A stretch of DNA of 64,000 nucleotides from Ganoderma boninense (taxonomy: Eukaryota > Basidiomycota > Agaricomycetes > Polyporales > Polyporaceae): assembly GCA_002900995.3 (NCBI GenBank), contig CM035308.1, positions 3,162,001 through 3,226,000 on the forward strand. The letters are read 5' to 3'. The translations under genes were made by a program, and so were the position numbers. This document shows, in pieces, positions 10,786 through 22,419 of this stretch (its first letter is position 1; every line of letters starts with the position of its first letter). The notes under the pieces are model-generated. The model did not search any database. It worked only from the letters and a program-made list of their open reading frames with translations, and was not told the origin of the DNA.

Positions 10786-11881
10786 TCAGAACAGCGCGTA
10801 ACCCCCACTATAATCAGGAACACGGACGAGTGCAACAGCGACCAGAGACAAGATCAACATGAGAAAGAGAGCGGGGACCACGGCGGAAGGGACGGACGAG
10901 CGAGGGGAACGGAATGCGGGGACACCGGGAGGTAAGTCCCACCTTTTCATCATGCCTACGAGGTCTCCACCCTCACCGGCACACAAGTCCTCCTCGTCTC
11001 CGAGACTGGCCTCGTCTCCTGCGTTCACCACCGCCAAGCTCCAGCCCCTCGTCACCCAGCCTGAGGGCAAGAACCTCATCGGAGCATGTCTCAACAGGTT
11101 CCCAGGCCAGCCACCCTCCTCACCAGCTCAGAAGGCGAGCAAGGAGGATTCAGACGATGCTGGTCGTCTCCCTCATAAGTACTGTCACACATCCTCCTCC
11201 GTAAACCAACCACTCGCTGACAATTTCCCCCTCGCTCGTGGTCCTTCTGGTCTGCAGTGCCGCAAGCTGGCGCACCTCGCCGGTCACCGCACCGTGCACA
11301 CTCGTCCAGGTCAAATCCCTCCCGGTGCTCCCCCAATCTCCATCCTCCACATCACACCCCAAATCCGCTTCGTCCATGACTTGGATACTCACAGTGCAGA
11401 GCGTGGCCAAGACGACGGTGACCATGCAGACAGAAGACGTGGGTCGGACAGGCTTCTCGGCCTCATGGAGCTCGTGGATCAGGTGTGTGAAGTCGCATCC
11501 ATGCTCTTCAACAATAGGGGCTGTGTGAGCGTGTGCTGCGCTGCGTTCGCGGTGAGACTGTCTGGGGGGGTGTCGAGGTCGAGGAGAGCGTGAGCATTGC
11601 GATTGGTGCGGTGCACTAGGCGACTGCGAAAATGACAGCGAAGGGCGCCCACCGTGAAGAATGGAGGGAGACTTGGATCTATCTTTGTAGGGACCACATG
11701 GTTGAAGGGAGCATTGAGGGTGGGAACACTGGGATATTTGTGAGGCTGTATGTTGGTGCGGTGTCGAAGACTTGTAGTAATGTATAAGTGCGTGCAATTT
11801 ATGTATCACACAGTTCATGTACTTAGCTGGCACAAAATGGCGAATGCTTGAGTTGCCTGCGGCATCCTGCACGGCTTCCAA
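10786..11881 (-). other. Possible membrane-protein gene fragments, unrecognised
   Basis: On the minus strand, frames at 11881-11150 and 11094-10786 contain one stretch long enough to span a membrane (VVPALFLMLILSLVAVALV near the end) and a shorter hydrophobic one (VCMVTVVLATLCTVSIQV), linked by acidic and Gly-rich sequence. A plus-strand frame of 244 codons (10859-11593) overlaps them and is Ser/Pro/Asp-rich. I cannot decide which strand is coding. If the minus strand is, the two frames would be exons of one small membrane protein. No family recognised. Confidence 0.25.
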
Positions 11882-11910
11882 TTCTGCTTGGACCCCTGAA
11901 ATGCCTCGGG

Positions 11911-11950
11911 GAGCCTTGAGGAGCCTTGAGGAGCATTGAGGAGCCCTAAG
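11911..11950. repeat. Four 10-bp repeats (GAGCCTTGAG)
   Basis: Four head-to-tail decamers: two exact GAGCCTTGAG, then GAGCATTGAG and GAGCCCTAAG. They lie just beyond the 3' end of the split minus-strand gene. Together with the nearby CATCAGGAAAAACCG (minus strand) they recall the repeat cluster at 8000-8190, which also begins CATCAGGAAAAAGCCG. Confidence 0.7.
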
Positions 11951-12928
11951 ACAGTGGCGGCGCCTGAAGGCTCCTCAGCGCCAGACGGTTTTTCCTGATG
12001 AAAGCTCCGGACTCAAACCAATCCTGCTCAAGTAATCCTCAACTGTGCTGGGAAGGCATTCACTCACAGCCTGATCGATCCGGGCATCAATCGATGTCTC
12101 TACACGGTCCATGCGAGCGTGAAGGCCTCGCAGTTCAGCATTGAAGTTGGGCGGCAGAGCGAGTAGAGGTTGGGAGAAGAATGGACTGTCCCTTGGCAAG
12201 GGGAACTCAGCAGATTGCCACCCCAGGCCACCATCCGGAGGCTCGGAAGATGAGCGGGTGGCTGGACATGCGGGAGGGGACTGAGCGTGGGGTGATGGAC
12301 TTCGAGATCTGGGAGGTTGTGGCCCCGGGTCTGCAGGCACCACACCGGGGCCAGACGGGTCAGGTTCAACAAGCCTGACGTGCAATTCCAACTTGTCGAC
12401 GTGCTGTTGAAGCTCGGCCAGCCCAAATGTGAGAGTACCACGTACGCCGAGAGTGTCCAAAAGTTCTTGCAAGCTTTGTTGCGCATTCCGGACAGCATTA
12501 TACCCTTCCTTCATCTCCTGGATAGACTGGATGATGCTCTGTGACTAGGACTGAGCCGGCCCAGCGATCCTGTTCAACTCCTTTCACACCTCCTTCAGCT
12601 GCACCATGGTGTCCAGCTCGCATGTCTTCCGGACGGAGGCGACGTGTTCTTCCAGTGTGACGAAGAGGTGGTCGACCGTCTTCTTGTCGATCAATGAAGG
12701 CCCCCCAGTTCTGCCGTCAACGAGATCCGAGACCTGCTCGCGAAGGACGGTGATATCATCTGAAAGAGGCTTGATCTGGTCCTTGACTATGGCATACCAT
12801 TGCCACATCTCATGGTAGAGGCTCTCCTGTCTGTGGTAGACCTCCAGAAGCTCGTTCAAGGCCATCCAATCCACCAGGGCCATCGGAATGAAGTGGAAGA
12901 CGTCAGCAATGGTACAGACTTGGTTGAT

Positions 12929-13387
12929 TGTTACGACTGGCTGTCGAGTAAGATCAGGGAGGAGGCTTACGAGACGAGCAAGGGCGTTGACGAGCACTTG
13001 TGCAGCGAGAGCGGAGCAGGGCTCAACAGTCAGGCTGGAGACAAGATGTATTGAGCAAGTAACTAACAAGCGAGAATACAGTGAGGCTTACCTGGAGACA
13101 AGAGGTTAAACTGAGGTCTCCAGGTAGCAAAGTACAGATCTTATATACATGTAATGGACAATGGGAACCGGGGACAATAGGTAACTATGGACACGGGAAC
13201 CATAGGAAGAACAATGGTATGTAGCACAATGACGACGGGAACAATGGGTAACAGGAGTTATTGTACTGTGAGAACAAGGGACGGGTTTGCTAAACAACGG
13301 AGGACAATAAGGACAACATGGGAGGCAAACAGTCCAAAAAGGGAAAGAGAGACGCCGGAGTAGGTGCCGAGCGTGCGGTTCATGACA
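12929..13387 (-). mobile_element. Solo LTR of the Ty3-type family found at 59.4 kb
   Basis: 459 bp that read, on the minus strand, TGTCATGAAC...GTAACA and match the LTR at 59384-59843 over its full length, with roughly 25-30 differences by eye, nearly all transitions. It is flanked by the 5-bp duplication TTGAT (12924-12928 and 13388-13392; ATCAA on the element strand). Single LTR, no internal region: recombination between the two LTRs of a former full element is the usual origin. It sits inside a codon run of the split host gene. Confidence 0.95.
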
Positions 13388-13719
13388 TTGATAGTTGTCG
13401 CAAGGTAGTTGATGACGTCCAGGAGACTCCTCTCGATTGTGGACACCTGCACAAACAACTTCTCTATCCCATCCTGGAAGGAGACGATGCTGCTAGTCGC
13501 TAGGACAGTGTTGCGGCATTGAGTCTGGATATTAGCCTCAAGCTGGTTGAGCTCTTTGATGTAAGGCTGAACACGGATACGGGTTTTACACAGGTAGATT
13601 CCGATCTGACCCGCCAAATGACCTGTAGGTCCGGGTATTCCTGATCCGGATATTTTGGGTCCGGATCGTGTCTGGCTCCAGGTCGAACTTCTGAGAAATT
13701 GTCGAGATCCGGGCTGGAT

Positions 13720-14151
13720 TAAGGCTGAACACGGATCAATCTGTAGGTGATCTAGATCTGTACCTACAGGTCAAGGCTATTTGAAAAGCTTGATCTAGAT
13801 CTGCACAGGTCATGGTCCACGGATCCGGATCAGTGCGGATCCGGATCAATACAGATCCAGATCACAGGTAACCTACAGATTCTATACAGACTTTACACAA
13901 TTTGTATATGTATGCTGTTGCCTAACTGCTTCTATTAGCTTTATATGACTAACTATGCTACATTCCACCACATAGAAGTTGTTATAAGCTCTAGTTTATA
14001 ACTTTGTTGATCTACAGATCACCTAGACTTAACCTGTTACCTTGATCTGGATCTGTTTTGATCTGGATCCACGGATCCAGATCATTGCGAATCCAGATCC
14101 AGGTTTGAGTGGATCAATCTGTAAAATGATCTGGATCTGTGTTCAGCCTTA
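13720..14151. mobile_element. Non-autonomous hAT-like element C (432 bp)
   Basis: Begins TAAGGCTGAACACGGATC and ends GATCTGTGTTCAGCCTTA. The 8-bp duplication GGCTGGAT flanks it (13712-13719 and 14152-14159). The inside is rich in GATCTGGATC-type motifs and AT-rich in the middle, with no protein. Its ends are closest to those of the full hAT. Confidence 0.95.
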
Positions 14152-14272
14152 GGCTGGATTGCGCACAGTTTAGACCCTTGGACACAAATCTTTTGGCACG
14201 AAGGGGCTAAGATACCCTTCGCAGACTTTCAATATGAGGAACGCAACTTGACAACACTATTTACGTGGTACA

Positions 14273-16061
14273 CTACTGACGTGCGAGATCTGTTAAAACA
14301 CGAACCATGTCTACGCTACCGTCGCTGCCCTCGTCCTCATCGGAAGAACCCGCAACCTCTACCAAAGCCGGCAGCTCGCCCTCGGAGTCGCTGGAGATCT
14401 GCTCGAGTACAGCTGCCCTACCCTTCTCCTTCAGATCCAACACAGATGCGACCCTACTAGTGGCATCGGCATCCAGAACCTCCTCGATTGTCACTGCACA
14501 CGAGGCACACGGAGTCTCACCATGAGACAGGGCAGGCATCGCGCCACAGGTAGATGCTGAAGATAGGTCAGTGGACGCGAGGTCAGTGCTGTAAGCTGTC
14601 GTGGGAGGAGAGATAGGCTGGGCGGTGGGCTTTGTGAGGTCGCCATCTGGGGTGCCATCGGCTGAGTGCTCAGCAGCAGCCTTGCGTGACTTCTTGCGCA
14701 GCTTACGCGGCTTGAACTTGGAGGGCACCGAGGGGCTGGGTAGTGGAGCTCCGGGCAGAGGATTAGACGTAGTTGACGGGGGTGTGCCTTCAGAGAGGAT
14801 ACGGTCGATGTCGATGTCCTGGATCACCTCGCGAAGGCGAGGGTCCAACATGGACGTGAAGGTGGTGACGATGGTCGCAATGTTGTCCTTAGAGAGCTTG
14901 CTTGGGTCGCGGGCCTCGAAATTGTCGTCGAGCACAGGCAGGAAGCACCTCTGTTCATGTGTGTGATTAGCACAAGCTCACATATGCATGAGGGTGGTGG
15001 CGCGAGTGTGAAAAGAGTACTTACCGCCGGTAGCAAAGCCTCAATCCAGGTTGCGATCTCGCACATCTTCGCGTCAGCAGGCTGGAGCACCCCCAGTTCG
15101 AACGTGGCATCGATCAACTTGTGCGTGAGGGTGTAAAAGTCATGCTCCTGTACCCCCAGCGGAAGCTCTAGGAACGTGCGGTATCTGCAGACAAGGGTGA
15201 GCAAGATCTCCCGCTGAGACAGTGACATGCAAGAGGCATCCACACTGGGGCCATTCAGCGCGGCCAGCCACCCAGCGATCATTGTGGTGTTGACACTCTC
15301 GGGCTCGTCCGTGGGCAGAATCATCTGAAAGCAACACACTAAGGCTGAACGTAGGTCAATGATTTATACAGGTTGACCTGGCCTGAACCTGTATATAAAC
15401 CTGTAGGTTGTGACCTGTAGGTTGTAGGTACCTGTGCTATGAATCAGATATGAATCAGAATCAGCCATCTTGGAAAAAGTGATTTGGATTTGTAGGTTTA
15501 AATCTAGGTCACCTACAGGTTGATTCACATTTCAATAGCTAAAAATGATATATATTGAGGGTTTTGGTAGGTAATATGTCTTTATATAGCTTAATTCTGT
15601 ATCTATAAGGATGTGTTAGGCATAGATAATGCTAATAACTCTCAATACCAACCTAAAACCTTGAATAGAAGCTCTAAGACTACTATATCTGGTATTTAAA
15701 TCAAATCAATGATTTGACCTGTGATTTACAGGTTTACAACCTATAGGTTGTAGGTCAAAAGTTGATTTGATTCATACAGATCCCAATCAGACCTCTGAAA
15801 GTGACCAAACCTACAGGTTCAGATCCCAATCACCTACAGGTTGACCTACATTCAGCCTTACAACACACAGTTCATCAGAGAATGTCGGCAGGCACTCGGA
15901 GAAATGCAACATGTGTGCGATGAAAGGTGCTTACCGCTAGAGGCTGTATCGCCGCTGCCCCGTCAACCTCTATAAACACGGAACGGACAGGGCAGCCCGG
16001 CAGATACTTATTACTCGGCACCGGCGTCCTTGCATAGGTAGATGGCGGAAGAGAGGTCCAT
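14273..16061 (-). pseudogene. Passenger gene inside the hAT transposon, function unknown
   Basis: A spliced minus-strand gene wholly within the hAT. It starts MDLSSAIYLCKDAG at 16061 and continues in another frame as PSNKYLPGCPVRSVFIEVDG, so a 1-base disruption or a tiny unseen intron lies near 16012. An intron (15934-15325, gtaagc...ttcag) holds the nested element 15340-15860. The next exon (15324-15025) is helical (MILPTDEPESVNTTMIAGWL...). A 74-nt intron (15024-14951) leads to a Ser/Thr/Pro- and acid-rich last exon with a basic run (RKLRKKSRK), ending VRVLTDLARQ. No domain recognised. Divergent from the transposase, with about 1.1 kb between the two starts. Confidence 0.55.
15340..15860 (+). 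mobile_element. Non-autonomous hAT-like element A1 (521 bp)
   Basis: TAAGGCTGAACGTAGGTC... to ...GACCTACATTCAGCCTTA, flanked by CAACACAC at 15332-15339 and 15861-15868. AT-rich centre, no coding. It is in the same subfamily as 20544-21049 but in opposite orientation (strand given relative to that pair). It lies in an intron of the passenger gene, so it may be tolerated there. Confidence 0.95.
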
Positions 16062-17192
16062 GGCGACGAAGGGTGCGGGAGAAGTGATGCGAACTTTGCG
16101 AGAAGAAGTTGCGAAGGTGGGAAGAGTGGGCAATCGTCGAGGTGATAACATCAGTTTAACAGGGTGGTAGGGAGAACCCGTTCCCTGGTGAACTTCTATG
16201 CGCAGTCCCAATCAGAGAGGTGAGGAGGTGCGGGGGCCCGCCGGTGTGACCCGCTGATTGTTGGAGATAGGGATAACTGCCAAACTCCGAAATCCATGAG
16301 GTCATGCTGCGTGGACAAAGCGTGTAACACATACCTAATACTTATTTGGCCAGGTATTCGAGTCAGCAGTTTGAAGCGAGGGACAACAAGAGGCTCGAGG
16401 TGAGGTGTGAGGCAGCGGCGTGGTGCGTGGGAAGGGTTAGCCGAGGGCAAGATAATGATCTGTGCAGGCGCTTGTTGAGTGGTTGAGGCATCCAGGAACA
16501 TCTCACGAGCCCAGAGACGGTCATACAGCTTGAAGAATCACCAGGGGATGCAGAATAATGAAAGGGGAGGGCATGGGATGGGTATATGGGGGAAAAGCAC
16601 GGTGGATGGGCCCATTTCCTAAGATGCACATATCCCACGGTGAAGCAGACCTCCTGCAGGCGCCATTGTCCGAGGGGGTCCATGCGGCCTTTCCCCCAGT
16701 TCGCTTCCAACCATCCCTCCTTATCTTCATACCACGTCGATATGCGAGACCTCTCCTCCATATCGCGCCACCTCCCCGTGCCTAGCAGCTGTGATTCGTC
16801 CAATGGCCTTCAAATCCTCGCCTGTGGAAGAGGCTGGACTCATCAAATCCCCTCTCAGAACTCCACAGGAGTTAACCCGCATTTCATACAGCAGCCTCAA
16901 GGCATTCCAACCATCGTCCGGGACCAATGCCCACCTGAGGCGCGCAATTTTTGGCACGATGAGGTTCGACATCCATTCTTGGCTCATATTTTAGCATGCC
17001 TCGCAGCAAACACAGCTTCATTTCTGACGAGGAACCTCTCGGGCACAGCGATGAGGCTGTGGAGTCCCGGAATCGAAGTATCACACTCCCTCCTCGAGTG
17101 ATTCTCAGCCTTAAAAGCCTGAGGTACGCAAACTGGGCCTGCGTCGCTCCTGCATCTCGCATGAATCAGCTCCCCTTCTCTTCTCAGCTCAC
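16062..17192. other. Divergent intergenic region inside the hAT
   Basis: 1.1 kb between the passenger gene start (16061, minus) and the transposase start (17193, plus). Overlapping short frames on both strands give no recognisable protein. It presumably holds the promoters for both genes; no clear TATA element could be assigned by eye. Confidence 0.4.
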
Positions 17193-17289
17193 ATGCCCTC
17201 CCAACCTTCTTCCAACACTTCAACGACGTGTCCCAAACATTGTCGTAGTTCTCGCCCGGAAGACCCGGCTGCTGCCTCTCAGGTGGATG

Positions 17290-17820
17290 TAAGGCTGAAC
17301 ATAGGTCTGAGTTTTGCGCAGTTCAACCTGGCTTGAACCTGGATATTTACCCATAGGTTGTGATATATAGGTTTAACTAGGTTGTAAGTACTTGTACTAT
17401 GAATCAGCCCCAAATCTGAATCAGGCATCTCGAAAGAGGTGACCTAGATTTGTAAGTTTGGGTATGGGTCACTTGCAGGTTGACTCACACTTCAACAGCC
17501 AAAGATAGCATAAATTAAAGGTTTTAGATCATAAATTGCCCTTGTATAGCTTAATACTGCATATATGAGCATATTTATAGCATGAAAAACACTAGTAACA
17601 CTCAATACCAAGTCAAAATCTTCCATAGTAGCTGAAACAATACTATATTTGGTATTCAAATCAAATCAATGATTTGGCCTGTAACTTATAGGTTTGCCAC
17701 CTGTGGGTTGTAGGTGAAAAGTTGATTGGATTTGTGCAGATCCCAATCGAGCCTCTGAAAGTGGCAAAACTCACAGGTTCAGATCCCAATCAACCATAGG
17801 TTGACCTATATTCAGCCTTA
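17290..17820 (+). mobile_element. Non-autonomous hAT-like element B1 (531 bp)
   Basis: TAAGGCTGAACATAGGTC... to ...GACCTATATTCAGCCTTA, with GGTGGATG at 17282-17289 and 17821-17828. Same subfamily and orientation as 22420-22940. It interrupts the first exon of the hAT transposase between the codons for SQVD and ATVSK. Confidence 0.95.
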
Positions 17821-20543
17821 GGTGGATGCCACTGTGTCCAAGGACGTGCCCCGCAATGGGTTGGCCAAACTGCACAGGGCGGACGCTGCTCCTTCGGGAA
17901 CGGCTTTTGCAGGTGGCCCAGACAAGGATACCAATGCCTCCGAGCCCGCGGTCGACTCTGACCGTGCTGAGCCCGACACTGAGGCCAACCGACGGAGGCG
18001 TGGATGCTGTCTGTGCGCACGTGCGTCGTGCGCATCAGACGCGTCTAATGTCTGCCGAGGAGAAACAGAACCGATTTTTGGCGAAGTATGCTGGGCGGAC
18101 TGCTGAGCAGATCCTAGGTTAGTGTGCTGGCTTATGGCAGTTTTCGAATTAGCACTGACCTCAGCTTGTGATTTGCTATAGATGCCGTCATGTGCGGCTG
18201 GCGCTCGAAGGTGTACGAGCACTTTCAGCCTCCCACCATCTTGCGTGGCGAGCAAGGCTCGGTGACCTATCAGTTCACCTGTAAATGGTGAGCCGTCAAA
18301 CACTCCGCTGATTTCTCGCCCCCTTCTGATACATTGTATAGTTTTCCATCAAAACATGTCAACCACGCCGACTACGAGGATTTGACTGGCAATTTGAAGT
18401 GTCACATCGACATCTGCGACCCAGAGCCCACTCCCGAGAGTGAGGCTATCACTGCGTTCACGAACAGCGCCACGTACTCCCCTGTGCGCATGCGCTTCCT
18501 CCTCACGATGTGGTGCGCGAGCCGCCACCACCCGTTCAAGGTCATCAAGGATCCGGAGTTCCAAGCCATGCTCGGCATGCTATATGGCAAGGTTTTGATC
18601 CCGTCGCGAGTCACTGTCTCGCGGGACGTGCAGCTCATCCTCAATGAGACTATGGCTCGCTTGATCGACCGTTTCGAGGTAAGTACACTCGCCTTCCTAG
18701 TGCCGCATATATTGAACTGTTCATCTAGAACCTTTCAGGGAAGATTTATCTCTGCGTGGACGGGTGGATGTCCCCCAATGTAATGAACTTCCTCGGGGTC
18801 ACCACCCACTGGCAGGAGGCCTGCGTAATGTGCCATGTTATCCTAGACTTCATCAGGTAAGCTGTCGTCTCAACTCGTCCTGGCTGGTACATGAGCTAAT
18901 GACAACTGCCAGGCTCACAAAGTCTCACACTGGCGTATACCTCTCGTGCAAGCTGCTCGAGTGTATGCGCAAGTGGGGCATTGAATACAAGGTACGTCTG
19001 CGCTGTTGTCTCCAGTGGCATGAACTCACTTAGTGTCATGTTCCAGGTCCTCACTGTGACATGCGACAGTGCGTCCAACAACGACCGCATGTTGGACGAG
19101 ATGTCGAAGGAGTTTCCGTTGTTCCGGGGCAAGAAGGTCAGAGCTCGCTGCTTCGGGCACGTCCTCAACCTTGTCGTCAAGGTGTGTTCCTCTGTTTCCC
19201 AGTGTTGTCAACCTTTCCTGCAAACATTGACTCCCTCTGTTTCGTAGGCATGCATCTCAGGTTTCCAGGGCAAGCAGTCCCCTGAGAAACTCAAGAACGA
19301 GTTTGAAACAGTGTTTCGAGATGTTTAAGAGCTTTCCGAGGAAGAATTCGATGACGACGAAGTCTCTGACAACGAGGCCGACGAAGCACGAGAGCAGGCA
19401 GACAACGAGGTGATCACCGGCATGGAGGACTCACACCCTGAACTCGCCGATACCTCAGACAAGTTCACCGCCCCTCGTGCAGCGCTGAACAAGGTATGAG
19501 CTCATCGCTTACGACTCGAGAACGGAGGCATATGCTGACCAAGGCCGCGCAGATCCTCAAACTCTCCACAAAGGTTTAGAACAACCCGAACGTCCGCGCT
19601 GAGATGTCCCGTTTGGCGAAGGAGGCTGGACTTCAGTCCGAGGTTCTCATTTGACCTGTTGTGACCCGCTGGAACACTGTGTGCGCGGTCTTGGAGCGCG
19701 CCCTCGACATGGAGGACATTGTTAATGAGGTCTGCGACCAAGCACAATTCAACAAGCGTGAGGGGGTCCGACTCCGCCGCTTCCTCCTCTCCGAGGAGGA
19801 ATGGAGCATGCTCAATGACCTATATCGCCTTCTGGACGTACGTGGACATTTTTATATGCCACTCTTGATTTCCCATGCTGATCCCAATAAACTTTGCAGC
19901 CATTTGCATTCACAACACGCCAAATCTCGCACAGCAATCGTGCACTCATACATGAGGTCATCCCGCACATGGATGCCCTCACGGAGCATCTCGACAAGTT
20001 CTCAGAAGATGAGTCTTTAACTCCCGCTGTCCACATGGCTGCGAAGCGTGGCTGCATCCTCCTCAACAAGTACTACGGCCTAACCGACGAGACCATCATC
20101 TACAGGATTGCGATGAGTGTGCATTGCCAGTCTGCTGCTTTGCTCTCGTTGCTACACTAACCTCTCGCATTTACGAACAGTTTTGCACCCCCGGTACAAG
20201 ACCAACTATTTCCATACCCAGGAATGGCTGGAAGAGTGGATCTCCAAGGCTGTCGACGTCATCCGTGGGGAGTGGACCTCGCGGTACAAGCCCACCGCCC
20301 CTTCCGCCAACAAGGGAAAGGACCGCGCGCCTCGCCCTCCTGCCTGCATCCCAGGGCCAGGTCGACGCAGTGCCGTCACGTCTATGAGTCTCTTTCTGTG
20401 TCCTTGTTCAGCCCAGATCTGACTTTTGCATCGCGCAGACGACTCGCGCGCTGTTCGAGTCGATCGCGTGTGGCCCGAGTGCTGAAAAGCAGGACGCACT
20501 TGAGGCGTATCTCGAGGCACCTCCGCTCGCTACCGTCGAGGAC

Positions 20544-21049
20544 TAAGGCTGAACGTAGGTCGACCTGTAGGTGATTGGGATCTGAACCTGTAGGTTTGGT
20601 CACTTTCAGAGGTCTGATTGGGATCTGTATGAATCAAATCAACTTTTGACCTACAACCTATAGGTTGTAAACCTGTAAATCACAGGTCAAATCATTGATT
20701 TGATTTAAATACCAGATATAGTAGTCTTAGAGCTTCTATTCAAGGTTTTAGGTTGGTATTGAGGGTTATTAGCATTATCTATGCCTAACACATCCTTATA
20801 GATACAGAATTAAGCTATATAAAGACATATTACCTACCAAAACCCTCAATATATATCATTTTAGCTATTGAAATGTGAATCAACCTGTAGGTGACCTAGA
20901 TTTAAACCTACAAATCCAAATCACTTTTTCCAAGATGGCTGATTCTGATTCATATCTGATTCATAGCACAGGTACCTACAACCTACAGGTTTATATACAG
21001 GTTCAGGCCAGGTCAACCTGTATAAATCATTGACCTACGTTCAGCCTTA
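20544..21049 (-). mobile_element. Non-autonomous hAT-like element A2 (506 bp)
   Basis: Ends TAAGGCTGAACGTAGGTC and GACCTACGTTCAGCCTTA; duplication TCGAGGAC at 20536-20543 and 21050-21057. Its reverse complement matches element A1 at 15340-15860 nearly throughout. It breaks the transposase just before the dimerisation region. Confidence 0.95.
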
Positions 21050-22419
21050 TCGAGGACCCTATCAAGTATTAGGAGCTCCACGCTCAGATGGAGAGCAACC
21101 CTGCCCTCACGCGTATGGCCCTCGACTTTCTCTCTATCCCAGGTGTGGCAGTTTTGCCTTTACATGCTGCATGATCTGCCCACTGATACCTCCATTTCTT
21201 AGCTACTTCTACTGACATTGAGTGCACCTTCTCGCACGGCCGCCTCACCGTTTTCCGGCTTTGGTATGCACTCGGCGACAAGTTTGTCCGTGCGAGCACT
21301 CTGCTCAGTTCGTGGGCACGGATCCCCAACTTGGTCTGTGAGCAGGATATTGTCGACCTCATCAAGAACAGTGGAGTGGCGCCCTGGCTCGCTCTTATTC
21401 AGGTGGCTGGTGCCGTTGCCACTGCTGCTGCCAATGTCTCTGAAGGCACGGATAGTGACATCAAGGTCATTGCTGGGCCATCGTCATCTTCTCGTGCCCC
21501 TGTGCGCCGTTCAAAGGCCTAGGTAGCTTGTTACTCTGTTTGTTTGTATCGCATGTATCTTTGTAGTGGTGTGCAATTCATCTGTTTTGTGCAATTTCGC
21601 TGTGTGTGGGACGTGTTCCGAGCGGGCTGCCTTTCAGTCAATCGCAGAACACCCTCGCTCATGTCGAATGAACCTGCATTACGCCGAAACCATATCCCGG
21701 ATAGACTTATTCGTAGATAAGTCTGGATCCGTATCTACACATGAGTTAACCTGTAGGTTATGGGTTTGGATCGTCAGATCTGGTTCCCTTTACGGGTCTT
21801 ATCCGTGCGGATCTAGGTCAGACCGTCCGGCCCCCCTCTGACCTGTAGGTTCGGATCCGGATCATCCGCGGGTGCACCCGTGTTCAGCCTTACTTTGATG
21901 TTGCCATATCCGTAATTAACGAGGTGGTGGAGTTGCACAAACTGCTCATTGGCCACCTGCAAGACGTCTTGGGTCCTCATTCCCAGCCGGAAGATTTGAG
22001 CGAGTGGGGTCTGGGGGGCATCCAGGCTCTCTGGTCCCTCAAGCAGACCGGTGGGATCGACAAGGCCATGCAGGTTAAGAAAATCTTCAAGTGACACGGG
22101 CCTGTCCTCGGGAAAGAAAGCAGTCCACATCGTCAGCCACGGTAGACCGGTCCAAGGGCCTATGACATATTCACATCTGAGTTAGCTGATAATGGTGACT
22201 GGGCATAAGGCGATCCACTTACCATTCAACCGAGGTACTTCGTCATAATCATCCTTCGCTTGAACGGCCCAGACGCTCTCCACGCTCTTGGACTGGCGGC
22301 GATGACGTGGCTGATTGTAGTTCCAGCCCAGGGAACAATGAGACCGGGGCAGCAGCGTCGCGGCCTTGCCTTTGCCTTTGACTTCGGTCGGAGGCGAAGA
22401 GTCTTCGATGGACGAGGAT

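Larger units (their letters stand above)
17193..21522 (+). pseudogene. hAT transposase, inactivated
   Basis: Starts MPSQPSSNTSTTCPK. After an intron (18118-18181) comes a zinc-finger-like N-terminal region (VTYQFTCKW...FPSKHVNHADY...CHIDIC, BED-type spacing). Later are VDGWMSP (first catalytic Asp), VTCDSASNND (second Asp), RCFGHVLNLVVK, VVTRWNTV, and the C-terminal hAT dimerisation region ELHAQMESNPALTRMALDFLSIP...TSTDIECTFSHGR with the catalytic Glu. Many 50-60 nt introns. Damage: element insertions at 17290-17820 and 20544-21049 within exons, a frame change near 17990, and stops at 19326-19328 (TAA), 19577-19579 (TAG), 19652-19654 (TGA) and 21070-21072 (TAG replacing the Trp of KYWELH). 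It ends VRRSKA at 21522. Confidence 0.9.
13562..21892. mobile_element. 8.3-kb hAT-superfamily DNA transposon carrying nested copies of its own family
   Basis: Ends are inverted repeats TAAGGCTGAACACGG / CCGTGTTCAGCCTTA, and the 8-bp flanks are identical: CTTTGATG at 13554-13561 and 21893-21900. An 8-bp duplication and a terminus starting TAAGG fit the hAT superfamily, and the interior encodes a hAT transposase (17193-21522). A divergent passenger gene occupies 14273-16061. Four shorter elements with the same TAAGGCTGAAC ends are inserted inside (13720-14151, 15340-15860, 17290-17820, 20544-21049). Without them and their duplications the element would be about 6.3 kb. The transposase is inactivated by two insertions, a frameshift and four stops. 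The element lies in a reading frame of the host gene. Confidence 0.93.

Noticed and set aside
10859..11593. 244-codon plus-strand frame as a gene
   Set aside because: Overlaps minus-strand frames with better membrane-like features; no domain or intron evidence either way.
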